A stretch of 64,000 nucleotides of DNA from Furcasterigmium furcatum (taxonomy: Eukaryota > Ascomycota > Sordariomycetes > Glomerellales > Plectosphaerellaceae). Location of the stretch: positions 4,996,438-5,060,437 of the forward strand of contig BCIA01000003.1 in the NCBI GenBank assembly GCA_001599815.1, given 5' to 3'. The position numbers and the translations under genes were made by a program. The notes beneath the pieces were generated by a model that saw only the letters and a program-made list of their open reading frames with translations, did not search any database and was not told the DNA's origin. Shown piece by piece: positions 11,273 through 22,559 of the stretch. How positions within the stretch are numbered: position 1 is the first letter of the stretch; the number at the start of each line of letters is the position of its first letter.

Positions 11273-12727
11273 CTAACCAGACCATCCATTATATCCCAGG
11301 TGTACCTGTGACTTCGTTAGCAGAGATTGACAACGCTGAGAGGTGAAGATATCGTAGCTTACATAGGTGGAGTTGATGTCATCAAGGTTTCCCACGCCCA
11401 GTGATGCAGCGCTCGTCGCAATTTCCTTCTTCAGCAGCTGGATAGCCCGGGTCACACCCTTAGTGCCGTACGCGTTGGCAAACATGAACGGCCTTCCTAG
11501 GCCAACGGCCCTCACGCCAAGAGCTAGAAGCTTCAACACATCAGTTCCGTAGCGAACACCGCCATCAGCATACACTTCGATCTGATCGAAGATGCCAGGG
11601 TCTTTCTCGAAGATTTCCATGGCAACCTCCATTGGAGAAGGTGATCCATCCAGAGCACGACCGCCATGGTTTGAGAGAAAAATGGCAGGGGCGCCAACTG
11701 AAACGGCCATACGGGCGTCCTCGACTGTCTGGATTCCCTTGGGAATAATCGGGATCGAAGTCATGTTCTGAAGCTGACGATAGTAGGCCCAAGTCATGAA
11801 GGTGTAGCGAGCAGAGCGGGCGATGGTAGTGTCGGGGACATATCTAAGGGCGCGTTGACGGGTGCGATCACCAGCAGAATCAACTGTCAAGACCATGGCC
11901 TTGGCTCCAGTTTGCTCAACCTGCTGAAAAAGAAGCTTGTTTTGCGTCATGTTGTTGGAAACGTAGATCTGGAGTACCGAGTAAGACAGTGTCCCTTGAG
12001 ATTGCTCGATGTAGCGACCTACCTGCTGGAAGAGGACCTGGTCTTTTGATACTCGAGCTCTCGCTATGTCGCCAATGGGAATAGTTGAAGCAAGAGACGG
12101 CTGTAAACACTCTTAGCCTCGAGCACTCTTGACGATGCGAGGGGTAGGTGTCGGAGATTGTCGGCACCTACTATGTAGAGAATGCCTTCATTTCCGGCTG
12201 CCTCCACGAGGCCACGCTCGGCTTGTGGATGTGTCAAGCCAGCCATGGCGCAAGGACTAATGAAGAACGGAGCTGAGAAGTTGAAGCCCAGAATGCTAGT
12301 CCTGTTATTCCGTAAGAATTCAGCCTAGCCAGAGCACCCGCGGTTTCGCAATTGCACACGCACTCAAGAGAGGACTCGATATCCATGATATCAACCATCA
12401 CCCGGGGCCTAAACCGGAGGCGATGGAACGCCTCGAGATTGTTCCTGTAGGACCACTCCCCGCCCGATCCATATCGAAATTGCGTATACGCGGAGTCGTT
12501 CAAGATATGGCGAGCAGCCCAATCAAAGTCAGGCAGCCCAAGAAGACGGGAGAGATCGGGGAGGCTTCCATTCTGAGGCACAGTGAGAGCATCATCAATG
12601 CTGGCTGTATTAGCTTTTTGTAACTTTTGAGAGAGAAGCAATCATACCCAGTGTCCGGCTCGTTCAGGAACGTCCGGGCCCCTAAGGCCACAACCGCATA
12701 CGAGGTGATAAGGAAAGCAAACTTCAT
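11273..12727 (-). CDS. FMN-dependent alpha-hydroxy-acid dehydrogenase (L-lactate dehydrogenase/glycolate oxidase type), signal-peptide bearing
   Basis: Predicted to oxidise an L-2-hydroxy acid to the 2-keto acid using FMN. Six exons (12727-12648, 12600-12364, 12301-12172, 12100-12023, 11968-11363, 11305-11273) join in phase to give 387 residues. Family motifs: WSYRNN and FHRLRFRPRVM near the N terminus, FNFSAPFFISPCAMAGLTHP, KAMVLTVDSAG, IPIIPKGIQTVEDA (active-site Lys region), SNHGGRALDG (catalytic His and FMN-binding Arg), and VYADGGVRYGTDVLKLLALG. The protein begins MKFAFLITSYAVVALGA, which looks like a secretion signal rather than the cytochrome b5 domain or mitochondrial leader of yeast Cyb2. 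Export or an endomembrane location is therefore inferred. It is divergent from a Zn2Cys6 regulator 1.1 kb away. The substrate is unknown. Confidence 0.88.
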
Positions 12728-13860
12728 TATGACTGTTCCGCTTTTTGATAAGTGTTGTTGAGTTGTTGGCTCTGATGGTAGAGATCAAGACAGGAAGGCA
12801 GCTAGTCTTATAGGGAGAACACAAGCTCGTTTCGGGGACTGGATTTTCATGATGCGCTCCTCTTTCCCATTTTTGACACAACTCACCACACAAGTATCCC
12901 AACGTAATCCGGCGGTGCGTCACCTTGGGGCGCAGGCGCAGCTGTCAAGCCCGAAGTTGAGACAAGGGGTCGGCAAGGCGCTCCTGCTCAGCTGTTCGAC
13001 CCAGGGCGCCGCGATCAACGCATAAATATGCGCTAATATAGAATAGATTGGACTCGTGGCTTCCGAGTCAAGGAAATGACCTTTGGACTCGAAGCTGGTC
13101 TAAATCAGCGATCGCAACAAAGCGAAAACAACAACGAAAACGGGAATGGGCATCGACCACTGGCAGCGAAACGTACATGGATTCAATCTATCTATCCATC
13201 TGCCCGACACGAGGCTTAGCCGAAGTATCGACGTAACTCAAGTGATTCGGGCATTGTTTTCGCAGCTTGCGGGACTCGAGAGCTCTCAGGGCAAGGCCTC
13301 TTCTCTTGGCATAACAACACAAGCTCCTACACGAGGAAGCCGACGGCGCTCCCACTGTTCTTCGTATCGAGAAAACTGAATGCGCCTCTCACTGCGGAAA
13401 TCTCGATTTTGCCGCCGCTAGTAGATATTAGAAGAGAAAGACTTGGGATTCCTTTGTCGACAGTACTGCTGAGAGGACAGCACTCATGGGCTGGGGTGGA
13501 ATGGTGTTTAAGCTGTGGCCTTGGGGTTAGAGCCGTTGAGGTGAGAAGACTGTGGGGCGCTCCCCATTGGAAATCTTCCTGCTCTCGTTCCCGCGCTCGT
13601 TCTCGTTTCCGTTCTCGTGTTGGCCTTCTGATCCACTCTATCGATGAAACAGATCGCCAAGCACCTTTTCCTTCTGGCTGTATTGTGCTGAGCCCAACTG
13701 CTTCGCCACGAGGCTTAGCATCTGCTGACGCACCATGTTTCATCTGGGTGACTTGAAGGACTCGGCATGGGAAACGCATATAACATTTAGGGGCTAGCTT
13801 CATGATCTCTCTCGCAATTGCAACCTGGACCGGGTGACCCAATCCATCGTGTCTACGGAT
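12728..13860. other. Divergent promoter region, no gene supported
   Basis: Shared upstream region of the dehydrogenase (-) and the zinc-cluster regulator (+). It includes an imperfect hexanucleotide tract at 13578-13622 built on (C/T)CGTTCT units. A minus-strand frame of 195 codons (13914-13327) crosses it, but its composition follows that low-complexity tract. Confidence 0.55.
13578..13622. repeat. Imperfect CGTTCT microsatellite
   Basis: Tandem variants of a six-base unit (CTCGTT, CCCGCG, CTCGTT, CTCGTT, TCCGTT, CTCGTG). A shorter relative of the same unit is found near 15940. It lies in the 5' region of the zinc-cluster gene. Confidence 0.6.
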
Positions 13861-15278
13861 ATGAAGCGACTTGGCCACAAAAAGTCTCGAGCTGGCTGCA
13901 AGCGATGCAAGCAACGAAGAGTCAAGGTTGGGCGATCACCCCAGATTTGGAACCATGTCATTCTGACCATTACTCTATGCAGTGCGATGAACGCTCTCCT
14001 TGTGGCGCATGCCAGTCACACGGCATCTCCTGCAGTCTTGCCCCGGATGCATCGTTGACTGCCGAGCTGCCGGGGACATGGCAACCCAGTAGCCACGAGA
14101 AAGACCAACTGGCTCCTTGTTCGCCCAAGGTGGGGAAGAACCGCTCGCCCTCAATTCACCTCCGGAGATGTGACTAACTTGGATTCTCACAGAAGTTGCT
14201 CGGAGAAAGTCCTGGCTCATCCTCAACGGCCGATACATCCTCGTTGGAAGGGCCGGATCCAGTGCGGCCTCCCAAGCTGAACTTGAACAACCGAGAGGCC
14301 GTGCCCTACTTTTCTAAATTCCTCGATGGAATTCAAAAGGAGAGTATGGAGGGCTGGACAGCCGATCTGCAGCTAATGTACCACTACACCGCCACCGCGC
14401 ATCGTACGGTCACATCCAATATAGAAGTGCATCATGCTCTTCAAAACGACGTAACCCAGATCGGCCTACAGCATGGGTTTCTTCTCCGACAAATCCTGGC
14501 GTTCTCCGGCTTCCACCTTGCATATACACAACCAGAACAACGCCATCTATACATTCTCAGAGCCTCGCATCACCAAGACAAGGCTATTGAAGGCCTCGGG
14601 GCAGCGTTAGCAACGGTGCCCACGGAGAAAAACTGCCATGCTCTGTATGCCAGCTCGATCTTTCTCATCATTTGCGGCTTTGCGACCTTTCCAAGCTACG
14701 AGGCCTACAACAAATCCTTCTCAGCCTTGGAAAGCATGCTTGATATCTTGAAGCTGGCTGATGGCATCTTGGTTATCCGCCGGGGGTCAGATTCGGAGAT
14801 CCGCAACGGCCCATTGCAAGGCCTCTTCTCCCGCAAGCAAGGATCACCACCGCCTATCTCTCGGCGTTTGCAACAGCTGATGAGTCAGTTAACGGTATTA
14901 GAGTCGCAGATGCAGACTTACAGTCTTAGCTTTCAGGCCGGAGAAACCAAGATGCTTCAGCAAATGGCGCGGTCTATGATCGATGCGCTGCTGAATGTGC
15001 ACAAGACGTCCTCCGTGACAGTATCCCCTGAGCTTCGGACTGTTTTCCACTGGCCTATACTCCTATCAGCCCAACATCTCGACCTGATTAAGAGCCGGCG
15101 ACCGATGGCCCTTGTCATTTTGACTTATTATTGCGTGATCCTATGCTATGCGGCTGAAAGCAGTTGGTTCCTGGAGGGCTGGGCGCAAGCTGTGGCCGAT
15201 TGTGTGGAGCGACTTTTGCTTGAAACCCCGTACGAGCAGGCGATTCAGTGGCCTTTGAGTATGGTTAGACAAACGTAG
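13861..15278 (+). CDS. Zn(II)2Cys6 transcription factor
   Basis: Three exons (13861-13926, 13983-14129, 14193-15278) give 432 residues. The binuclear zinc cluster is formed across the first intron: C-KR-C-KQRRVK-C-DERSP-C-GA-C-QSHGIS-C, exactly CX2CX6CX5CX2CX6C near the N terminus. Splitting the cluster by an intron at this site is common in Pezizomycotina. The rest (FLRQILAFSGFHLAY, YASSIFLIICGFA, RRPMALVILTYYCVILCYA) resembles the sterol-uptake/UPC2-like fungal-specific activation domain. The start is the ATG at 13861 just before the basic KKSRAGC stretch; an upstream GTG in frame was not used. Position suggests control of the divergent dehydrogenase and possibly the RTA1-like gene, but this is inference. 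Confidence 0.88.
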
Positions 15279-16319
15279 GTAGGATGCGAATCGATTAGAA
15301 ATGCTAGACAGCCGCAATTGACTTTTTCTGATTCCGCTGCCCGTGACGAGGAGTCCACCCTTCCTTGCCTTGCTGTGAGTCTTGCAGGACGGCAACAGGG
15401 TCTCCGAAGCTTCCTCGGGTGATACGGGGAGGACAATACACGAGGGCTCCATGTCCTGTCTGTGGGACTGGTAGAAATTCGATGTCCTGTATACAGCTGT
15501 TTCAGGGCAGGCGACCTTGCCTGGCAAAGCCGTGTCGAGTGTATCGCACTGCATGCCAGGGTAACACCATCATGCGCGACGCTTTTGCGTCGAGGACCTT
15601 ACTATGGATGACGATTAGGCTGGCGGGTTGGCGAGACATGGCATGCCATGCGTCAGGCCTCAGAGGAGGAATCCGCCAACGGTGGCTTGCATTGTCGTTT
15701 AACTAACTACCATGTATCTAATGTATCGCAACTTGTATGGGACCAGGCCTCGGCAACGACAAGATCTACCGCCGGCAAATACGTTGCAATCGTGTTCGAG
15801 ATCAGCCTCAATACGCGTCACTACACATAAGTCTCAAATTAGAAATAGGGAACCTTGGAAGGTACAGGCCGTCGTGGATCCCATGTTAGGTGGGCGAGGC
15901 ATTCTTTACAGTAGTTTGTAGACGGCTCGGCATACTCGTTCTCGTTTTCGTGTTCTCCCTTGCGAATAATGGCTCTTGTCTAAAGTAATCGTCGCGATAA
16001 CGAATGCGTGGTGTGCGCACACCCTGTGGCTGAGCAGTCGATGCCCTGAAGGCCAAAGTGGCCGTGCCAACCCGAATGATACTAAGGATCTCTCTTTGTA
16101 AGTGCTATGTTTAAGGGGAAATGGATATATAACTATCAGTCCTTTCGCCACAAGTTTCCAAGTTGACAGACTCAGTATATCTACTTCTCAGCATCTCACA
16201 AAAAACACGCTGATTGCCATCGTTTTACCCCTCGTCCAACAATTTCAAACCACGACGCCACTACCAAAGGCCAATCACACCCAACCGAACGTTGAGGAAC
16301 ATCTGAGTTTGCCGCAAAA
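15279..16319. other. Intergenic, no gene seen
   Basis: About 1 kb between the regulator and the RTA1-like gene. Open frames on both strands are short and lack recognisable content. Confidence 0.6.
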
Positions 16320-17327
16320 ATGTCAGACAAAGAACAGACCGACTACTATTCCTACCATCCTTCCCTCGCAGCCGCCGTTGTGTGCGTGGTACTTTTCGGG
16401 GGCTCATCTGGATACCATATATGGCAGATTTGGCGTTTAAGATCATGGTACTTCGTTCCGTTCCTCATCGGCTGCTTTCGTGAGTTCTGCTCCCCACACT
16501 TATCTCTCTTGAGATTTCTCTGGCTATCCATCGCTGATTATCGCTTTGTATAGTCGAGGTTGGAGGATATGTTGGAAGAGCGATAAGCGCGAACCAAGAC
16601 ACGAACTACTGGACTCTTCTGCCATATATCATGCAGCAGCTCTTGTTGCTCCTCGGCCCGCCTTTCTATGCAGTCTCGATCTACATGGTTCTTGGAAGAC
16701 TCATCGCCCTCTTAAATGCGGAACAATACTCCATCATCAGGCTAAAATGGCTGACAAAATTCTTCCTTGCCGGCGATGTGTTGTCCATTCTCGCCCAAGG
16801 AGCTGGTAAGTCCGATGCATTATAACCCTTTCGCCGAGGTGGCCTGAACAAGGTGGCTAAACAATAACATAGGTGGTGGGATGCTCGCTGGTGCAGAGAC
16901 GAAAGAGGCCTTGGACAGAGCAAAAATCATTGTTCTCATTGGTCTCGGCATTCAAATCACCTTTTTCAGCTTGTTCATTGTCGCCACTGCGGTCTTCCAC
17001 TACCGGATACATCGTCAGCCGACTGCGGAGAGTTGCAAGATTACATCGCCATGGAGAACCCTCCTCATCGTTCTCTACGGAGCGAGTTTTCTCATTATGC
17101 TGCGATCGATCTTTCGGGTTGCCGAATATGCAGGGGGCAAGGAGGGAGAACTCATGGTCAAGGAGTTCTATATCTACATCTTCGATGCTCTTCCCATGGT
17201 TACGGTCTCTGTCGTCTTCAATTTCTTCCACCCTGCCAACCTTCTCCAGAGCAAAGTTGGCTCGTTTTTCCTGCTTGGGGAGTCGGATCGCGAACTGAGT
17301 CTATACGAAGCGAACAATAGGTGCTAA
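16320..17327 (+). CDS. RTA1-like seven-helix membrane protein (copy A)
   Basis: Three exons (16320-16479, 16554-16805, 16873-17327) give 288 residues. Hydrophobic helices follow a short polar N terminus (DYYSYHPSLAAAVVCVVLFG). The family signatures are present: EVGGYVGRAIS, LLLLLGPPFYAVSIYMVLGRLI, LAGDVLSILAQGAGGGM, SIFRVAEYAGGKEG and YIFDALPM. Members of this fungal family (Rta1, Rsb1, Rtm1) are plasma-membrane proteins linked to lipid asymmetry and resistance to toxic compounds. Which substrate this one handles is not known. A second, diverged family member lies at 27620. The stop is 25 bp before a dispersed repeat. Confidence 0.9.
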
Positions 17328-18354
17328 GGAGCCAAAGAACGACACACAACACCGAAGCTGAGCTTCTTCAGCGGCCTGCAAGGTTGGCCGAACGGGGCCA
17401 GGAGTTGTTGAGGGAGGCGATGGGGAGGGCAACCCTTCTTTAGATGATAGTGCATCGGGGCTCGAATGAGATGTACCACAGTGACACCCTGTCTCTCAAC
17501 AAATCTACACACAGACGAGGGTTGTAAAGTATATCCTCGGTTTAGATCTACTGCCGCCTCACCCTCTACCCTGGCTGCAAGGCCGTGACGTGTTTCTAGA
17601 AATCATATAGGCCTCAAAATCTCCCGACTTCGTGGAAGTTGCAACTGCGAGTTCGGGGTACTCAGATCGCGGAGAGACACCTTGCCAGAAGCAGCATCTC
17701 CGGCTCGGCTTCGGAGGCTTTATACTACGACCGGGTCAACGAAACAGACACCAAGAATCCTTCTTCGGTTCCCGAAACTGTCAAAGCCACCCTGCACTGT
17801 GACCACCCATCTGTGTCGACGGCGACCACACGCCCAAGTACGAGCCCATTTCGTATGGTGATGTGAGTCAGGTATTGTTCCCGCCGTGATGATGCTCATC
17901 TGACTGTTAGTAGTGTCAGACAAGGTTGACGATGGTTCGCCTACTCAAGCCGGCCTCCTAAGCCCCTGCTGCATCCCATCGACTCCGGGCATTGTACCTA
18001 CCTTGGCAGTAGTATCTACATCATTGGTAGATCCCGGCCAGAAACAGACGATCCTAGTATGTATGACAACGGGCAGCGAAGGACTTTGACGTGGTCAACT
18101 GTCTCGCAGAAAGTCCGGGGAACGGCAAGCGGCGCCGCTCGCCGCCCTTCCCCTCCATCGGCATGTGGTCCGACGGGGAAGTCGTTGAGTCCGTTAGGAC
18201 GATCCGCGACGATCATCCAACGCGGGGATGGAGAATCCTCGGAGTTGATGTTCTCTTATGGCTACAAATACCAGACATGGCGACGATTCCTGGGCCAAGA
18301 GCCCTCCCTTGTGCTCAAAGGGACTCATCTGACCTCGAAGCAACCCCCGTCACC
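17328..18354. other. Intergenic with dispersed repeat, esterase upstream region
   Basis: Contains repeat copy 2 (17352-17655) and then the promoter side of the carboxylesterase. The esterase frame is open upstream to 18091 but has no signal peptide or family similarity before 18355. Confidence 0.55.
17352..17655. repeat. Dispersed repeat, copy 2
   Basis: Collinear with the copy at 10566-10817 (same strand). Conserved blocks include GAGCTTCTTCAGCGGCCTGC, GGCGATGGGGAGGGCAACCC and CTTCTTTAGATGATAGTGCA, then GGCCGT..CGTGTTT and GAAGTTGCA. It carries roughly 50 bp of extra spacer sequence in the middle. Confidence 0.7.
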
Positions 18355-20016
18355 ATGTCACTGCCAAAACTCCTCCCACTGCTGAGTATCCTCGGCCCAG
18401 CGATGTGTCTGCCTGTGAATTCCCCTCCCACTATCCACTTATCCAACGGCTCCTACTTCGGCATATCAGACGCCGCTCAGACCCTTGACCACTTCCTCGG
18501 CATCCCCTACGCCCAGCCACCCCTGGGTGACCTGCGCTTTCGCCCTCCCCAGCCCCTCGCCTCCTCCTGGTCCGGCCTCCGCAATGCGACGGAGCTCCAG
18601 CCGCCCTGTTACCAATACGCCTCCGGGCCACTCGGCGGCGGGTCCGAAGACTGTCTCACGGTGAACATCATACGGCCGGCCGGCATATCCCCCGACGCCG
18701 CCCTCCCCGTCGCCTTCTGGATCCACGGCGGCGGCCTCGTCGGCGGCTCCAACTCGGACCCCGCCTACGACCTCGCCCGCTTCGTCGAGGAGTCCGCCCG
18801 CATCGGCAAGCCCGTCATCGCCGCGGGCATCAACTACCGCCTGCACGCGTGGGGGTTCCTCTGGGGCTCCGCCATCGAGGCCGAGGGCGGCGGCAACCTC
18901 GGCTTCCGGGACCAGAGGCTCGCGCTGCACTGGATCCGGGAGAACATTGCGGCGTTCGGCGGGGATCCCGCGAAGGTCACGATCTGGGGCCAGAGCGGCG
19001 GGGCGAGGGGCGTGGCATCGCAGATCACGGCGCTCGGTGGGCGGGACGACGGGCTCTTCCGCGGGGCAATCATGCAGAGCGCCACGGGCTTCCACACGGA
19101 TTTCGGGGAGGTGCAAAGCACCGGGCCGACGTGGGATGAGGCCTACGAGTCGGTCCTGGAGCGCGTGGGCTGCGGCCCGGAGGATTCGCTGACGTGTCTC
19201 CGAGGCGTCGAGTCGCACGAGCTCGCGGCCGTGTTTGGCGAGACGACGTTCCCGTCCTGGTTGGACATTGTTGACGGGGAGTTCATCCATATGCCCCGCG
19301 CGGAGTCCCTCCGGCAGGGGAAGTTCGTCCGCGTGCCCGTGATCAACGGGATCACGAGCGATGACGGGGATTACTTCGCCAAGAGGCCGATCAACACCGA
19401 AGCGGAGTGGGAGGACTGGCTCCGCTCCACGGGAGCGAGCAACGAGACCGTCGCGGCCCTGTCGGCGCTCTACCCCGACGACCCGGCCGTCGGTCTTCCC
19501 GCCAGCTTCCCCGGACGGCCGGACGGTGATCTCCTGGAAACATACGGCGCGCAGTGGAAGAGGGCCGTGGCGTTCGGCGGAGATCGGGCAATGCAGGTCC
19601 CCCGACGGGCGTGGGTTCATACCTGGGCGCAGGCTGGGCTGCCGGCCTGGAGCTACCGCTTCGATGTCGTGACTGGTGATCGCCCTGCTGTTCAGGGGGC
19701 TGGGCACTCGGTGGAGATGCCGTTTACCATGCACAATCTGGGCAGATTCGACCAGCTCGACCCACCGGTGCCGGTGACCGAGGAGTTTCGACGTCTCGCA
19801 GATGTCATGACGGGGCAGTGGGTGAGGTTCATCAACGACCTGGATCCCAACGGGGGGTGTGCCGGGTGGCCGGCGTACGAGGTTCAAGGGGGACAGAATC
19901 TGGTGTACAGTCTCGAGGAGCCTCGCTTGGTGCGCAGGGAGGAGGATACCTTCAGATCGGAGCAGTTTGCTTACCTAGACAGCAAACTCTGGAATGTTGG
20001 GCTTAAAGGAGAGTGA
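18355..20016 (+). CDS. Secreted type-B carboxylesterase/lipase
   Basis: Single exon, 553 residues, alpha/beta-hydrolase fold. I start at the ATG at 18355 because it gives a signal peptide (LLPLLSILGPAMCLP) just before the mature domain. Family blocks: FLGIPYAQPPLGDLRFRPP, SEDCLTVNIIRP, FWIHGGGLVGGSN (oxyanion hole) and the nucleophile elbow GQSGGA with Ser214. The acid is probably one of the aspartates in GITSDDGDY (about residues 335-337), and the His is His451 in GHSVEMPF. The elbow GQSGGA replaces the commoner GESAGA, which is seen in some fungal members. Probably hydrolyses extracellular esters; substrate unknown. The gene is markedly GC-rich at third positions. Confidence 0.9.
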   Translation: MSLPKLLPLLSILGPAMCLPVNSPPTIHLSNGSYFGISDAAQTLDHFLGIPYAQPPLGDLRFRPPQPLASSWSGLRNATELQPPCYQYASGPLGGGSEDCLTVNIIRPAGISPDAALPVAFWIHGGGLVGGSNSDPAYDLARFVEESARIGKPVIAAGINYRLHAWGFLWGSAIEAEGGGNLGFRDQRLALHWIRENIAAFGGDPAKVTIWGQSGGARGVASQITALGGRDDGLFRGAIMQSATGFHTDFGEVQSTGPTWDEAYESVLERVGCGPEDSLTCLRGVESHELAAVFGETTFPSWLDIVDGEFIHMPRAESLRQGKFVRVPVINGITSDDGDYFAKRPINTEAEWEDWLRSTGASNETVAALSALYPDDPAVGLPASFPGRPDGDLLETYGAQWKRAVAFGGDRAMQVPRRAWVHTWAQAGLPAWSYRFDVVTGDRPAVQGAGHSVEMPFTMHNLGRFDQLDPPVPVTEEFRRLADVMTGQWVRFINDLDPNGGCAGWPAYEVQGGQNLVYSLEEPRLVRREEDTFRSEQFAYLDSKLWNVGLKGE

Positions 20017-20529
20017 GCGGGTGGCAATGCTGTTGCTATTGGCTAATTAGAGGGGGTTCAGGGGTCGGCTCCCGGCATTCCAACCGTTAAGTAACACATA
20101 AACCCCCAGTGTTCGACAGCGTGAGCCTTTTTGTATGCCTTTTAGAGAACCTCTTCGAATATTCTCCCAGCGCCCGGCGATTTAAGCTGCTGAAGGATGC
20201 GCTGACGATATCTGGATGCCACGCCTCAAGGGGGTGACACTCGGCAGACTGACCGCCCACCCTTCCCATGACGGTCTTTGTTGCTACCATCAGGCATTCC
20301 CCCATCTTCGACCTTCACGTTCGTGCGCGTGGTTTCCCCGTTCAACTTTGATACGGAAAAACATATATTCAGGAAATGACGGACACAAGCACTATCCGGA
20401 GCTATGAATACAAAAATCACCTGGTCGCATTTCGAGCCAGCCTCCTTCTCAAGCGTGTAGCATCCTTTTCAGCCGCCTTCAAATCTTCCTCACGGACAGG
20501 CTCCCCCAAGGCGCGCCTGAGGTCTCTCA
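20017..20529. other. Intergenic, no gene seen
   Basis: Convergent 3' flanks of the esterase and the hypothetical gene on the minus strand. Nothing recognisable. Confidence 0.6.
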
Positions 20530-21368
20530 TCATGGTTCTGGAGGGGGCACCTCGACGTCCTCCTGAACAGCCTCTTGGTATTCCCTGAACGGCGACCGGA
20601 CCTTACTAAGGTCCTGGACACCCTCCCCTAACAAGAACTGTAGGCTCATGACGTTCCTCGCTCCGCGGCACTCGAAGACCGCTACGTCATAGGCATTGCG
20701 AGCCTTCAAGGCCAGTGAGGCTTCAAAGAGACGGGCCGCGGTAGGGAGGATGACCGGGTGATATCCCTTGGCGAAGGGGTCAGTACTCCACGCTGAGCGG
20801 ATGGCCGTGTCGTCATCCGCGAAGATATAGTCCTCGAGGTCGAGGACTACCTCCCGCGGGTCTGCAAACTCGCGGGGGATCGGCGGCATGAGCCACCAGA
20901 CCTGTGATTGCTTCCAGATGTTGGCGCCGACGCGGCCGTCTGTGCCGAGACCGCGAAAGATGAGGTGGAAGGCCGGCCGGGGATGCGATCGGAGCCTATG
21001 GTAGTATCCGCCTCCGGGGGGGCGCTCAATCCACTGGTCGCTCATGACATCTTGCACCTGGTCGGGATGCCTGAGGAGCACTCCCGCCAGGTGGTCGTCG
21101 TAGTCATCTCTGATGACAAAGTCGACTGACTGGAGAGGAGTGTCCGTGTTAGCGAGCCTATAATCATGACTATTGCCTTTGCGAGGTGCCTCCTTACATA
21201 GTCGCTGTCCGTTTTGCCGTGAAGCCCAATCGCCGTCTCGGAAACAAGGACGCACGGGATGCCTTTCTCATTGACATACTTTGCGACATCAACGACGAAG
21301 CCCTCCCGGATTGAACTATCTGGGTTCTCGGGGCGTCGGCAGACATCGGGAACACCTCGCGGAAACAT
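20530..21368 (-). CDS. Hypothetical protein, possibly nucleotidyltransferase-fold
   Basis: Two exons (21368-21198 and 21129-20530; 68 bp intron with a CTAAC branch site) give 256 residues. No signal peptide or membrane helix. The N-terminal stretch CVLVSETAIGLHGKTDSDY joined to SVDFVIRDD recalls the G..A...G....S.(V/I)D..I pattern of nucleotidyltransferase-fold proteins, but the match is loose and I would not assign activity. C-terminal blocks are FADPREVVLDLEDYIFADDD and VIPLPTAARLFEA-like LPTAARLFEASLALKAR. Related frames occur in fungi as uncharacterised proteins, as far as I recall. Confidence 0.65.
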
Positions 21369-22559
21369 GGTACTGTCGTGGTTGTGACTTCGATGGCTTC
21401 GATGTGACTCGATAGGCGGCTGGAGAGGAGTCGACCAAGGGCCGTCGAGGACTCGAGGGCTCAGCGTCTTAAGTAGGCGGCCCAGAAAGCCTCGATCACT
21501 CCCTCCGGTGCAGCTTTGTTCGTCGGTGATGGTGGGACACTGCTGGCCGCGCGGGCCCCTTTCAGGTCGACGTTGTCACGGGCCACCAGGCCGTTCCTCC
21601 TCTTTGTCTATCATATCATGGCCGTGCTGCCCTGGCGGACATGGTCGCAAGACTACGTCCGCGTCTCTCCCATGTCGTCGCATGACTCCTCATATTTTGC
21701 TCGGGGCTTCTCGTATCTTCTGAATCATGTCAAAATCATCGCGTCCTCGCAAGATGTAAAAGATCCGAGACGGACCAACCCGAAGCAACAACTCAATGCG
21801 CCCACGTGCCACGCCATATTGCTAGCACCCAGCTCGTGGTCCTCAAAGAAACCCAACAAACAGTCACTTTCTCTCTTATCACCACCATTCCTCTCCCCCA
21901 TGTGCTCTCTTTATCGTCAGAGAACGCGGGGATGGCGAGCCGTGGTAGTCGTCTGGATTACCTAAGCAGTCTTGGTAAACTGGCTGAAACAGTCGCAGTA
22001 GTCAGCGACATTCACGAAGCAGCAGCCAGCCAACCCATGGGAAAGCCAGCTTCGGGGGCTGAGACTTCCAGGCGGAAGTCGCGAATCTTGACTTCGTCTG
22101 CTTAGCAACAGGAAACGCCTCGCGAAGGCCCTTGTTGAGTACGTCTCCGCACCCTCAAACCGGCGGGCCAGAATCAACATCGCAAGCCGAGAACACATCC
22201 ACGAGACGTCGACCAACGAGCATGGTAGAGCAGGTCTCCCTCGGAGACCCAAAAGTGGTGATCAATTGTCCTCAGTCGTGGCCGAGCGCTTCGGAAGGAC
22301 GTACGGAGTGAAGAAAGGTAAAAGCTCGCCACTCGAGACGGATGCTGTAGTCTTTGAAATCTCAAACGCTCAGCCCCAAAACACAACTCCTCCCTGTCCG
22401 CGGAAAACGACAAATCATAAGAGCCAGCCAATGCAAAAACAAAACCAACGCCGAGAGACAAATCATAAACGTCGAGAGGTGAGGGGAGGGGGCGTCCAGT
22501 CGTAACAATGCGGGCTTCGTGCAGGGCCGGGCCGTGCTGAAGCCCCCGTCGTCGGCGCA
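21369..22559. other. Intergenic, no gene seen
   Basis: Upstream of the hypothetical gene and downstream of the F-box gene, both on the minus strand. Part is presumably 3' UTR of the F-box gene. No frame has protein-like composition. Confidence 0.55.

Noticed and set aside
13327..13914. 195-codon minus-strand open frame
   Set aside because: It overlaps the first exon of the zinc-cluster gene and is shaped by the CGTTCT microsatellite (RERKRERAREREQE).
18091..18354. N-terminal extension of the carboxylesterase frame
   Set aside because: The 88 extra codons have no family similarity, begin at GTG, and would bury the obvious signal peptide at 18355.
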